Assembly: GCF_001612985.1 (NCBI RefSeq)
Contig: NZ_BDBM01000011.1
Location: 62,001-126,000, forward strand
Length of the DNA: 64,000 bases
Source: Nocardia gamkensis NBRC 108242
GTDB taxonomy: Bacteria > Actinomycetota > Actinomycetes > Mycobacteriales > Mycobacteriaceae
Reading direction: 5' to 3'
The translations under genes and the position numbers were made by a program. The notes under the pieces were generated by a model. The model ran no database searches. It was not told the origin of the DNA and saw only the letters and a program-made list of their open reading frames with translations. Each line of letters begins with the position of its first letter. Within the stretch, counting starts at the first letter, position 1. Below are positions 27,063 to 34,594 of the stretch, piece by piece.

Positions 27063-27755
27063 GTGATCGACAATCCGAATTCCCGATCACATCGCTGTGA
27101 CGACCGGGCGCGTGTCGAGAATCCACCATCAGCAGGGCCGGGATTCGAGCCACCGCCGCGGCGCGCCGGTCAAGCGGACGCCGTGCAGGTTGCCACCCGA
27201 AGCGGACGATACGCGCTGATGGCGGCTGTATTCGCCGCAATGGTCTCCAGCTTCGTCTCGGCGTCGTCGGCGGTGTACACGAGTATCAGTAGTGCCGATC
27301 GGAGCGAACAGATATCGATCGGGGAGGCGACGCGTGAAAATCGCCAAAAAGTCTATACCGACTTTCTCTCGGCCACTTACGCTTTCACGATGCAGATGGG
27401 CCGGATGGCCGAGTATCTGAACATCGACGATCGTGACGGATTTCGCTCCGAAGCCCAGCAATTCGGTGAGACCGAGGTCAAATCCATGGTTGTGGGCGAC
27501 CTCGCCGCCATGACGTGCGGCAGCGGAATGTCCGATGTGATCGAAAGGATCCAGAAGGCGCATGTAGACTTTTTGAACATGCATTACGGCCCCTTTGTCG
27601 GGAAGGTCCGTGACAAAAGCGCACACATTTCGGCCGACGAGAAGCGGCGCGACAATGCGGCCCTCCGAACCGCGATGATAGATTTCGCGAGCGAGCTCGA
27701 CAAACTGTTGGGCGAATTCCATGCGCAGGGTCGGAAGGACCTCGGTATCGCATAG
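27063..27755 (+). CDS. Uncharacterised membrane-anchored protein
   Basis: A 230-residue protein with no family I recognise. After a 45-residue polar N-terminus there is one TM helix (about 50-72, RYALMAAVFAAMVSSFVSASSAVYTSI). The remaining 155 residues are helical in composition and probably extracytoplasmic: QKVYTDFLSATYAFTMQMGRMAEYL, then an acidic/basic heptad-like stretch, a single Cys, and RTAMIDFASELDKLLGEFHAQ. GTG start with GGGAG 7 bases upstream. The region is visibly less GC-rich than its neighbours. The topology resembles the sensor or linker part of membrane receptors, without any signalling domain. Confidence 0.6.
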   Translation: MIDNPNSRSHRCDDRARVENPPSAGPGFEPPPRRAGQADAVQVATRSGRYALMAAVFAAMVSSFVSASSAVYTSISSADRSEQISIGEATRENRQKVYTDFLSATYAFTMQMGRMAEYLNIDDRDGFRSEAQQFGETEVKSMVVGDLAAMTCGSGMSDVIERIQKAHVDFLNMHYGPFVGKVRDKSAHISADEKRRDNAALRTAMIDFASELDKLLGEFHAQGRKDLGIA

Positions 27756-27825
27756 CGATGCGCACATCCACATGCTCGTTTCTCCGGCCGGTTATCGCCG
27801 CGGCCGGGTGTTGCTCGCCGATACC

Positions 27826-28053
27826 CTACGCGTGGGGCGCGACGTCCAGAACGTACTCGAGGTCCCTGATTTCGCCGGCGGTCTCCGGTGAGCAGGAGAT
27901 GACGAGGCGATCCGCGCCGCAGAGCTCGACGACCTCGGCGTCGTCGGTTCGCAGCCAGTCGAGAAACTTCCCCCGCACACCTTGCGGTGTCGCACGCTCG
28001 CCGTGCAGGGAGGGGTCGAGGCGGACGAGGTAGGTGCGGTGTAGCACCGGCAT
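27826..28053 (-). CDS. Small hypothetical protein (75 residues)
   Basis: ATG at 28051-28053 with a strong AAGGAGA eight bases upstream. The sequence (LHRTYLVRLDPS, GKFLDWLRTDDAEVVELCG, RLVISCSPET) has the alternation of a small alpha/beta domain, with two cysteines and an acidic C-terminus. No known family is recognised. It is convergent with the membrane-anchored protein at 27063-27755. Confidence 0.58.
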   Translation of the reverse strand: MPVLHRTYLVRLDPSLHGERATPQGVRGKFLDWLRTDDAEVVELCGADRLVISCSPETAGEIRDLEYVLDVAPHA

Positions 28054-28500
28054 GGCGGTCTCCTTCGATCGTCCGGGCGGTAGCCGAGGTGCGGCGGTTC
28101 GCGCCGCGTTCGGGTGCTCGTGCACATGCGATGGTCGCTGTGCGAGCGTCATACCCGGCTTGGGCGACCGCACGCGATGTCGAGGGATATTCGCGGCAGC
28201 ACTCGTCGGGGGCGAGTGAGAGCAGGACAGCGACTCGCGGTTCCGGTGCGGGTTCGAGGCGCACGCGGCGCGCAAGGTGGCGGCCAGGCATAGGACGAGT
28301 GCCGGTGGCTGCCCAGGATCGGCGGGGGCGCCCGGCGAACTCCGGTCTGTCGAAGTGGTTCACTGGTTCGGGGACGGGTAGTTCGGTATCAACCGCAACC
28401 CTCGAGATCAGCGACCGGCCACCACGGTCGAGGTTCCATCGGGGCAGTTGCTGTCGGCAGTGGTATGCGGGTTGTGTCCATATGGCGAGGACGACGGATC
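28054..28500. other. Intergenic, 447 bp, no gene seen
   Basis: Divergent region between the 75-residue gene and the beta-trefoil gene. Open frames here have no coding character or ribosome binding sites. It is GC-rich with short repeats of CGCG but no clear inverted repeat. Confidence 0.45.
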
Positions 28501-28935
28501 ATGGCTGAGTTGAGCGAGGGTGTGTATCGGATCGTCAACGTCGGCACAGGCCATGTGCTGGCGCTCGACAGCGCTGACCAGGTCACGGTAGTGGGGGAGG
28601 CAAGTGTGGAGGATGGCTGGCAGCATTGGCTGTTGTCGAGCGCGCCCGAATTCGGCGGAGGGATCTGGTACATCACCAACGGGCGCACCGGGACCCGGCT
28701 CGGACTCGGCGACGGTCTGGTGTCCGAGGGGGTTCATGTCGAATGCAGCGGGACGCCGATGGGATGGCAGATCAGCACCGACGAAGTCCATCCCGCCCGC
28801 TACCGTATCGCCGTTTGGCCCGCCGCCGAGTTCGTTCTGGCTCTGCCGGGCCACGAGATCGGTACCGAGCAGATCGGGTTGACGCGCTACGCGGCCACCA
28901 GCGATATCCAGCAGTGGCAGTTCCACCGCCCATGA
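28501..28935 (+). CDS. Ricin-B-like beta-trefoil protein
   Basis: A 144-residue protein resembling beta-trefoil (ricin-type lectin or related protease-inhibitor) folds: the opening GVYRIVNVGTGHVLALD, a second unit GIWYITNGRTGTRLGLGDG, and the closing QQWQFHRP, which is the QxW signature. Internal threefold repetition is loose. No signal peptide is seen, so it is probably cytoplasmic or released otherwise. The ATG at 28501 is preferred over an upstream in-frame start at 28465, as the homology begins there. It would bind a sugar or a protein; the target is unknown. Confidence 0.65.
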   Translation: MAELSEGVYRIVNVGTGHVLALDSADQVTVVGEASVEDGWQHWLLSSAPEFGGGIWYITNGRTGTRLGLGDGLVSEGVHVECSGTPMGWQISTDEVHPARYRIAVWPAAEFVLALPGHEIGTEQIGLTRYAATSDIQQWQFHRP

Positions 28936-29041
28936 CCAGGTCCGATATACGGACGGTGCGCGGCGCCGCTCGGCGGTAACGCGGCGAGGAGAAACACCGG
29001 CCACGAGCTGGTGACCGGGTAGGCGTCGTCGGGAAACGCGA

Positions 29042-29072
29042 CGGTCCGTGCCCTTGTACCGGGCACGGACCG
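29042..29072. terminator. Bidirectional terminator hairpin
   Basis: A perfect 12-bp stem (29042-29053 with 29061-29072) and a 7-base loop, between the convergent beta-trefoil gene and the fadB remnant. It lies about 100 bp past the former and 16 bp past the latter. There is no T-run, as often in actinomycetes. Confidence 0.7.
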
Positions 29073-29087
29073 CTGGTTCCGCTGAGA

Positions 29088-29264
29088 TCAGGTGACGATG
29101 ACACCGTCGTAGCTGTCCTTCTCGGCTTCCAGCCGGTCGACGGTGGCGGTGAGATCCCGGGCGAACGCCTCGGTCATGGTGTTGGTGGCCTGGGTGGGAT
29201 CGTCGATGGTCAGCACCAGCACCCGGTCTTCGCCGAGTTCCCAGGCAATCATGTTGTCGCTCAT
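29088..29264 (-). pseudogene. 5' remnant of fadB/fadJ (fatty acid oxidation multifunctional enzyme)
   Basis: The 58-residue frame is the first part of the hydratase domain of a multifunctional 3-hydroxyacyl-CoA dehydrogenase/enoyl-CoA hydratase: [20 protein letters not shown], then [11 protein letters not shown] and [11 protein letters not shown], where it stops. A normal protein has about 700 residues. It follows a thiolase remnant by 29 bp in the same direction, the usual fadA-fadB order. The junction at 29088 is followed by a terminator hairpin. It is a deletion relic; a functional 58-residue product is unlikely. Confidence 0.75.
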
Positions 29265-29293
29265 TGCTTTTCGCCTCTACTACTTTCGGATGC

Positions 29294-30022
29294 TCAGACG
29301 CGCTCGATGACGGTGGCGATGCCCATGCCGCCGCCGACGCACAGGGTGAGCAGCGCGCGCCGGGCGCCGCCCCGCTCCAGTTCGTCGACCATGGTGCCGG
29401 TGATCATCGCGCCGGTCGCGCCCAGCGGGTGACCCATGGCGATGGCCCCGCCGTTGACGTTGATCTTCTCGTCCGGGATGCCCAGCTTCTTCTGATAGTT
29501 GAGCACCACGGAGGCGAATGCCTCGTTGAGCTCGAACAGGTCGATGTCGTCGAGCGTCAATCCCGCTGTGGCGAGCACCTTTTCGGTGACCGGAACCGGT
29601 CCGGTGAGCATGATGGTGCTGTCCGCGCCGCTGACCGCACCCGCGACGATGCGCGCTCGCGGGGTGAGCCCGGCACGGCGCCCTGCCTCTTCGCTGCCGA
29701 CGAGCACCAGCGCGGATCCGTCGACGATGCCGGAGGAGTTGCCGGCGTGGTGCACGTGCTCGATCTTCTCCACCCAGTGGTAGCGCTGGAGCGCGACGGC
29801 GTCGAAACCGCCCTGCTCGCCCATGATCGCGAACGACGGCGGCAGGCTCGCGAGGCTCTCCACCGTGGTGTCCGGCCGCATGAGTTCGTCGTGGTCGAGG
29901 ATCACCGCGCCGTTGATGTCCCGCACCGGCACGACGGATTTGGTGAAATAGCCGCCAGACCACGCGGCAGCGGCCCGCTGCTGGGAGCGCACCGCGTAGG
30001 TGTCGACGTCCTCGCGCCACAA
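29294..30022 (-). pseudogene. 3' remnant of a thiolase (fadA, acetyl-CoA acyltransferase)
   Basis: About 242 residues of the C-terminal part of an acetyl-CoA C-acyltransferase: [10 protein letters not shown] near the start, [18 protein letters not shown] with the catalytic His region, [18 protein letters not shown] and the CVGGGMG cysteine at the end. The N-terminal 150-160 residues, including the nucleophilic Cys of the first domain, are absent. The alignment starts abruptly at 30022 with no ATG/GTG and ribosome binding site that fits a real start. Together with 29088-29264 it marks loss of a beta-oxidation operon. The truncated protein should be inactive. Confidence 0.8.
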
Positions 30023-30368
30023 ATGTCCATCGCTGTTGGCGGATTGTCAATATGGTGCCCGCCACCGCGTTGGCGATCTGCCAATAAGGACGCTCGGCAG
30101 TTGATCGCGCGTTACCGCGCGCGCGAGTACGCCTATCGCGGAGCGGGGTGCGGCATTGGCTCTACTCACAACGGCGGTGGCTCTCGCGTGCTTCGGGCGC
30201 TGTCGACGCACGCCTCGGCGCGACGAAAACGTCAGCGGCACACTGCATCAGCGGCTCGGCTGGAGCAGGACCCGGTCGGAGGACCGGCGACCTCGAACCC
30301 GCGACGAGGCGGGGAAGCATCCGGCGCTGCCGGTGGTTGTGCGGCCGTCGGCCGATGTGCCCGCGTCG
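30023..30368. other. Intergenic, 346 bp, with two related inverted repeats
   Basis: TTGGC-N5-GTCAA at 30036-30050 and TTGGC-N5-GCCAA at 30070-30084 are two copies of one element 34 bp apart, just upstream of the thiolase remnant. They look like operators of a lost or distant regulator of the fad genes. The rest, up to the TetR stop at 30369, shows no gene. Confidence 0.35.
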
Positions 30369-30971
30369 CTATGGCTCGACGGGGCGGTGCTGTTCGATGA
30401 GCATTCGCGCCATGAGCTTGGCGCGGTGAGCGGCCAGCAGATCTCCCTCGGCGGCGGAGATGATCGAGCCCTTCATCAGGATGTGCCAGGACCGGGCGAA
30501 ATCGTCGGGGTCACGCAATCCCGCCGCCTCGGCCCGGCCGCGCACGATGGCCCGGATATTGTCCAGGTATCCGATGCTGGCCTGCCCGGCCGGATGCGCG
30601 GCGCCCAGCTCGAGCAGCACGTTGATGAACGAGCAGCCGTCGAAATCCTCGCGCTTCTGGAACCAGTCGTGGAAGACGTCGAAAATAGCCAGCAACTGTT
30701 CTTCCGGTGTGTTGCCACGTGCCCGAGACTGGGTTTCGACCAGGCCCAGCGTCCACAGCTGCTCGCGACGCTGCAACACGGCGAGCACGAGATCGTCCTT
30801 GGACGGAAAATGCCTGTACAGCGTTGCCTTGGCCACACCGGACAGCGCGATCACTTCGTCGGTGCCCACCGCTCGGATACCGCGACGGGTGAACAACGCG
30901 TAGGCGGTGCTGAGGATTCGCTCGCGCGCGGGCGCGGCGGGTGCGACGCGTGAAAGGTTCGGCGTTTCCAT
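30369..30971 (-). CDS. TetR-family transcriptional regulator
   Basis: A 200-residue TetR protein. The HTH is complete: RERILSTAYALFTRRGIRAVGTDE, followed by SGVAKATLYRHFPSKDDLV. The C-terminal domain has DGCSFINVLLELG and HILMKGSIISAAEGD, as in several AcrR-like regulators. The ATG at 30969-30971 has AGGGAG directly upstream; the longer frame to 31214 has no homology. Two palindromes lie in its promoter (30996-31009, 31023-31038), suggesting autoregulation and control of the divergent STAS gene. Ligand unknown. Confidence 0.87.
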   Translation of the reverse strand: METPNLSRVAPAAPARERILSTAYALFTRRGIRAVGTDEVIALSGVAKATLYRHFPSKDDLVLAVLQRREQLWTLGLVETQSRARGNTPEEQLLAIFDVFHDWFQKREDFDGCSFINVLLELGAAHPAGQASIGYLDNIRAIVRGRAEAAGLRDPDDFARSWHILMKGSIISAAEGDLLAAHRAKLMARMLIEQHRPVEP

Positions 30972-30995
30972 CTCCCTGTCACCATAGCGCTGTAC

Positions 30996-31038
30996 AGACA
31001 GGCCTGTCTCTGTTAGTAAAGAAAGACAGGTCTGTCTT
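30996..31038. promoter_or_regulatory. Two TetR-type operators between TetR and STAS genes
   Basis: AGACAGGCCTGTCT at 30996-31009 is a perfect palindrome. AAGACAGGTCTGTCTT at 31023-31038 has the same half-site around GT. Their centres are 28 bp apart, and both lie 25-70 bp upstream of the TetR ATG, where they would block transcription in both directions. The shared AGACAG half-sites make binding by the adjacent TetR likely. Confidence 0.62.
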
Positions 31039-31101
31039 GAGGATGCAGGGTGGGCCCGACTGTCGAGCGCCCTAGGCGCGAAACGAATCGAGTGTGCCCA
31101 T

Positions 31102-31554
31102 ATGAGCACAGCACTGCACGGTCTCAGCAATCCCACCCAACCACCGGCCGATGAGCCGGAAAACACTCTGCCCGGACTGAACGCGACCGTCGAACGTCGG
31201 GGCAACGCGGCCATCGTCCATGTTCACGGCGAGGTCGACGCCTACACTCTGCCGACGTGGCGCAAACTGCTGCGGGAGGTTGTCACAGCAACCGCGGCGC
31301 CGGGCCCCATCGTGATCGACACCGGCGGCCTCGGCTTCATGGCCTGCCGTTCCATGCTGGCCTTGGCCGAGGAGGCCGAGGCATGCAGGCTCCGGGATGT
31401 TCGGCTGTGCGTGGTCGGCAGCCCATTGGTGGTGACCCGCATCGTGGCCCTCCTCGACCTCGACGCTCTCCAGCCCATCTACGCCTCGGTCGAGGATGCC
31501 CTGGCCGGATCCGTGCCGAGCGGGGGCTCTTTGGGAGGCCGGGTCGCGGGATAG
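31102..31554 (+). CDS. STAS-domain protein (anti-sigma factor antagonist type)
   Basis: A 150-residue protein. After a 27-residue proline-rich tail comes a STAS domain: VERRGNAAIVHVHGEVDAYT, PIVIDTGGLGFMACRSMLAL and VGSPLVVTRIVALLDLD. The position that carries the phosphorylatable serine in SpoIIAA-type proteins reads FMACRS, so a serine may be available though the usual DSSG is changed. Such proteins bind anti-sigma factors or act in stress signalling; none is encoded nearby. It shares its promoter region with the TetR gene. Confidence 0.8.
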   Translation: MSTALHGLSNPTQPPADEPENTLPGLNATVERRGNAAIVHVHGEVDAYTLPTWRKLLREVVTATAAPGPIVIDTGGLGFMACRSMLALAEEAEACRLRDVRLCVVGSPLVVTRIVALLDLDALQPIYASVEDALAGSVPSGGSLGGRVAG

Positions 31555-31566
31555 CGCTGTAGCCGG

Positions 31567-31617
31567 ATCATGCGTGAGTCCCGGCGGGCCGATGGCTCGC
31601 CGGGACTCACGCATGAT
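31567..31617. terminator. Very long stem-loop after the STAS gene
   Basis: Arms 31567-31586 and 31598-31617 pair perfectly over 20 bp. The 11-base loop adds GCC/GGC pairs beyond one G-T step, giving about 24 pairs in all. It starts 12 bp after the STAS stop. There is no T-run. Its length is unusual for a terminator, and it may instead be a recombination or processing structure. Confidence 0.62.
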
Positions 31618-32116
31618 GGGGGGTCGATAGCTATCGCCGCCCGTGTCGGACGACGGGAGTCGCTGCCTCTCGATAGTTTTCGCTCGTCGCCTCGGGCGAG
31701 GTCGCTGGGGAAGCGACGACGAGCGGGGGACCACGAATCTCATCACGCCCGATCGCGTGGTGGTCGCGGCCGGATTGATCCGGTCGGGCCAGGTCTTCCA
31801 CCTGGGTATTCCACTCGGCGGGACGGCCCGCAACCGGGGGAGCTCGGATCAACCCGATCCGGCTGATGTCGGAGAACTACGCTGCGCGACGATTCAATGC
31901 TTCGGACTCCGGATCGGACGTGGTAGTGAGAGTTCGCGCCGGATGTCAGTGCGCTGAGCTGCGCGTTTCCCACTTGGTGTCCGTTGTCTCGTCATGGTGA
32001 TGTCAGTGGCCCAGGCTGGGAGTTCGTCGCTGGCGGACCGGTGCCATGTGAGCGGCAACCGAAGCTTATTGACGAAGGTCAGAAGCGCTGTTCAGACGGC
32101 TGGCTACGATCTGTCC
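31618..32116. other. Intergenic, 499 bp, no gene seen
   Basis: No convincing frame. A TACGAT at 32105-32110 lies 6 bases before the ATG at 32117, the spacing expected for a -10 element with a leaderless start of the Lsr2-like gene. The rest is unassigned. Confidence 0.4.
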
Positions 32117-32365
32117 ATGATCGATCAGGACGCGCGTCCGTACACCGACGACCTCACCGGCACCGACTCCGACGAGGTGTCGACGCACCGCTTCTCCCTC
32201 AATGGCATCGAGTACGAAATCGACCTGACGCCTGAGAACTACGACAAACTGGACGCGGCTCTGCGCCCGTTCATCGAAAAGGGCCGCAAGATCGGCCGTA
32301 GTAAATACAGCGGCAGGGCGTGGAAAGAGGCTGTGAGCGGGCCCAGCGCCGAAGAGGAAAAATAG
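32117..32365 (+). CDS. Lsr2-like protein reduced to the dimerisation domain
   Basis: An 82-residue protein matching the N-terminal dimerisation domain of Lsr2, the AT-rich-DNA silencing protein of actinobacteria: DDLTGTDSDE, then HRFSLNGIEYEIDLTPEN, YDKLDAALRPFIEKGRKIG. The C-terminal half of Lsr2 (RGR AT-hook-like motif and the following helices, about 50 residues) is absent; instead a short tail RSKYSGRAWKE ends in acidic residues. It could form inactive heterodimers with a full Lsr2, or be a remnant. The in-frame extension to 31994 has no homology. Possibly leaderless. It is upstream of the radical SAM operon by about 470 bp. Confidence 0.75.
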   Translation: MIDQDARPYTDDLTGTDSDEVSTHRFSLNGIEYEIDLTPENYDKLDAALRPFIEKGRKIGRSKYSGRAWKEAVSGPSAEEEK

Positions 32366-32833
32366 GGCACACACAGCGATTCTCAGCGAAGTCGCGCGGT
32401 GGCCGCATCGGATGTGCGTGTACCCCCTGCGATTTCGGTTCGGCCGGTGTGCGGCGGTGTGCTGCCTGGGGCCGGGGGTGGCGTCGATCTGCAGGGCGTA
32501 GCGCAGGTCGACGTCGGCGCGAGGTCGCAGCCGTGACCAATGCCGGTCCGCTCTGGCGTTGGCGACCCAGGCATTGGCCCGCAGTACTTCCCGGCGGACC
32601 TTCTCTGCACCACGCAAGTCGACTCGTCGGCCGTCGGTCGGCATGGATGTGGTGACACCGATTCGGCCGGATACGGATGTTGTTGAGGCACGCAGCACTG
32701 CGATGCGCTCATCCTTCGCGGGGTGTTTGACCGCGCCGCGGCGGCCGGACGAGACAGGATAAGCTCGTGTAACTTGAAATCGCTTTTCCCTCAACGAAAT
32801 ACGTTCGGCGCAAGCGGCTGCTATTCTTCGCTG
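32366..32833. other. Intergenic, 468 bp, promoter region of the radical SAM gene
   Basis: Frames on both strands are long but have no recognisable protein. The last 70 bases are relatively AT-rich (TTGAAATCG and following), unlike the GC-rich stretch before, and probably contain the promoter of the radical SAM gene. No inverted repeat stands out. Confidence 0.4.
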
Positions 32834-33994
32834 GTGACCGAGCGTCAGCGCGACCCTATCGAGTCGAGTGCGGTTGCTGTGCCGACGAGCGAGGTGAGGC
32901 TGGCGGGGTCGGCTTCAGCGGTGTTGATGCAGCCGACAACATTATGCAACCTCAACTGCACCTACTGCTACCTGCCGGACAGGAAACAGTCGAAACGTAT
33001 GAGCGTGGAGGTCGCCGAAGCCGTGGCAGCGGGCGTCGAGGAGTGGTCCGAACAGCACCCGGTGACCGTCGTGTGGCACGGTGGCGAACCACTCGCGGTG
33101 GACCCGGCCTACTTCCGCGCCCTGGTGAGACCGTTCGGGCCGGGTGCGGCCCATCCGATCACTCATGCGGTGCAAACCAACGCCACACGTATCGACGAGA
33201 CGTGGTGCGAAGTGTTCTCCGATGTCCCGATCCGGGTCACGGTGAGCATCGATGGCCCCGACGAAGCCAACGACTCCCGGCTGGACTGGTCGGGGCGCCC
33301 GAGCACCGCGCGGGCCATGCACGGAATCGATACCCTGCGACGCGCGGGTATCAGCTTCAGCATGATCGCCGTCGTGTCCGACCTCTCGCCGGGGTCTGCC
33401 AGTCGACTGTTCCGGTTCGCCTGCGAGCTCGGGTGCGAAAACCTGGGCGTGAACCTGGCCGAGAAGAAGGGCGTATACATCGGCGGGCAAGAACCGCAGA
33501 CCGGAGTCGTGGCTTTCTGGCAGGAACTGGCGGCCTGCTGGCAAGCCGACCCCCGCATCCACGTCAGAGAGCTCGACCACGCCTACACCTATATCCGCGA
33601 AGAGCTCGCCGGAGCCGCCCCGCAGCGCGCCGAGCACCCGATCCGGCCCCTGCCCCTGGTGACCTGGGACGGCCACTACCTGCCCATCGGCGCGGAGCTG
33701 GCCGGTTTCCGCTCACCTCAGCACGGCGAGTTCACTGCCGGTAACGTCTTGGAGACACCGCTGACCGTCCTGGCGGGTCGCGCGGGCGAGGTGGCCTGGG
33801 TCGCCGAAGCTCTGACCGGTATCGCGAACTGTCGTAAGCAGTGCGAGCATTTCTCCTACTGCCGCGGCGGCCAGGTGGCCAACAAGTATTTCGAGACCGG
33901 CCGACTGGACACCACAGAAACGGCGTACTGCCGTACCAGCAAGATCGACCTCTTGGAAGGGATTCTGCGCCATGCCGAACACGCCCGCACCTGA
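32834..33994 (+). CDS. Radical SAM/SPASM peptide maturase (cyclophane-type, AmcB-like)
   Basis: About 386 residues. LMQPTTLCNLNCTYCYLPDR holds the radical SAM CxxxCxxC that binds the 4Fe-4S cluster and SAM. VVWHGGEPL and VSIDGPDE are family motifs. The C-terminal region (NCRKQCEHFSYCRGGQVANKYFE, then AYCRTSKI) carries at least four cysteines for auxiliary clusters, as in SPASM maturases of the FxsB/GrrM/AmcB type that make three-residue cyclophane links in ribosomal peptides. The GTG at 32834 is uncertain; upstream frame to 32723 is less likely. Its 3' end overlaps the ORF of a 47-residue peptide by 23 bases. The AmcB likeness is from recall of motif order and needs a profile search. Confidence 0.85.
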   Translation: MTERQRDPIESSAVAVPTSEVRLAGSASAVLMQPTTLCNLNCTYCYLPDRKQSKRMSVEVAEAVAAGVEEWSEQHPVTVVWHGGEPLAVDPAYFRALVRPFGPGAAHPITHAVQTNATRIDETWCEVFSDVPIRVTVSIDGPDEANDSRLDWSGRPSTARAMHGIDTLRRAGISFSMIAVVSDLSPGSASRLFRFACELGCENLGVNLAEKKGVYIGGQEPQTGVVAFWQELAACWQADPRIHVRELDHAYTYIREELAGAAPQRAEHPIRPLPLVTWDGHYLPIGAELAGFRSPQHGEFTAGNVLETPLTVLAGRAGEVAWVAEALTGIANCRKQCEHFSYCRGGQVANKYFETGRLDTTETAYCRTSKIDLLEGILRHAEHART

Positions 33995-34115
33995 AAAAGA
34001 CACCGAGTCCACAGTCACGCTCACCGAGCGTATCGAGGCCAGCCGCGACGCACTCACCCATGCATCGGCACAAGCCGGCGAACGCTACGACAGTGCGGGC
34101 ATCTTCGGCTGGTGA
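33972..34115 (+). CDS. Candidate RiPP precursor peptide (47 residues)
   Basis: A small ORF that begins inside the last codons of the radical SAM gene (out of frame, 23-bp overlap) and stops at 34115. The N-terminal part is a polar leader (EKDTESTVTLTERIEASRDA), followed by Ala/Gln, and the C-terminus is YDSAGIFGW. Tyr, Phe and Trp in the last nine residues are possible sites for aromatic cross-links; the usual FxS or GRR cores are not present. No Cys. Size, position beside the maturase, leader-like composition and an aromatic C-terminus are all as expected for a precursor. No ribosome binding site is obvious, so coupling to the maturase is likely. A match to a named precursor family was not recognised. 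Confidence 0.6.
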   Translation: MPNTPAPEKDTESTVTLTERIEASRDALTHASAQAGERYDSAGIFGW

Positions 34116-34152
34116 ACTGACGAACAGCCAGCCCTGACCGGCCGGCTGCTCG

Positions 34153-34530
34153 ATGGCTGACAGCCTTGCACAGAACGAGAACCGGCCGGACAACCCCGGC
34201 CGGTTCTCGCTGTTCAAGGCCGGCACCGCCCCACCATCTACCGCTACCCCGCCCCGCGGGTCGGCTTCAGGATTGCCGGGCTACTGGCAGGCTTCCCACG
34301 CCTCCCGGACCGATACTGCACCCACCGATCACCAATCGCCTCCAACCGACCGACCTCCGGCACGGCAAGAACCGACCCGCGCCGAAGTCACCGACGAGAA
34401 AATCCTGTTCTTCTACGACCGGCTGTTCGGCCCCGACAAGGACCCCGCCGTCGATCACGGCACGATCCATGCCACACCCGAAGGCGTGCAGGCCCGGGAC
34501 CTTTCCGCGGATCTGTCCGGTACCGGCTAG
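34153..34530 (+). CDS. Possible small protein downstream of the RiPP-like pair
   Basis: A 125-codon frame, Pro/Thr/Ser-rich in its first 80 residues and better composed later (DEKILFFYDRLFGPDKD). It could be a second peptide substrate or accessory protein, but residues 9-20 are encoded by a perfect 14-bp stem-loop (34176-34209) that looks like a terminator. No ribosome binding site stands out. Low confidence. Confidence 0.3.
   Translation: MADSLAQNENRPDNPGRFSLFKAGTAPPSTATPPRGSASGLPGYWQASHASRTDTAPTDHQSPPTDRPPARQEPTRAEVTDEKILFFYDRLFGPDKDPAVDHGTIHATPEGVQARDLSADLSGTG
34176..34209 (+). terminator. Strong hairpin after the radical SAM operon
   Basis: CGAGAACCGGCCGG (34176-34189) pairs perfectly with 34196-34209 around the loop ACAACC. 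It begins 60 bp after the 47-residue ORF. No T-run, but the stability is high. It probably ends the maturase-peptide transcript. Confidence 0.66.
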
Positions 34531-34594
34531 GCGGAGGGCGACTCGGTGCGGGCCTGTCTTCTTCGGCTGCGCGCCGGTGCGCGACATTCGCTGG

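Noticed and set aside
32066..32794. Minus-strand frame opposite the Lsr2-like gene and the following gap
   Set aside because: A middle stretch looked protein-like at first, but there is no start with ribosome binding site and it opposes a clear Lsr2-type domain.
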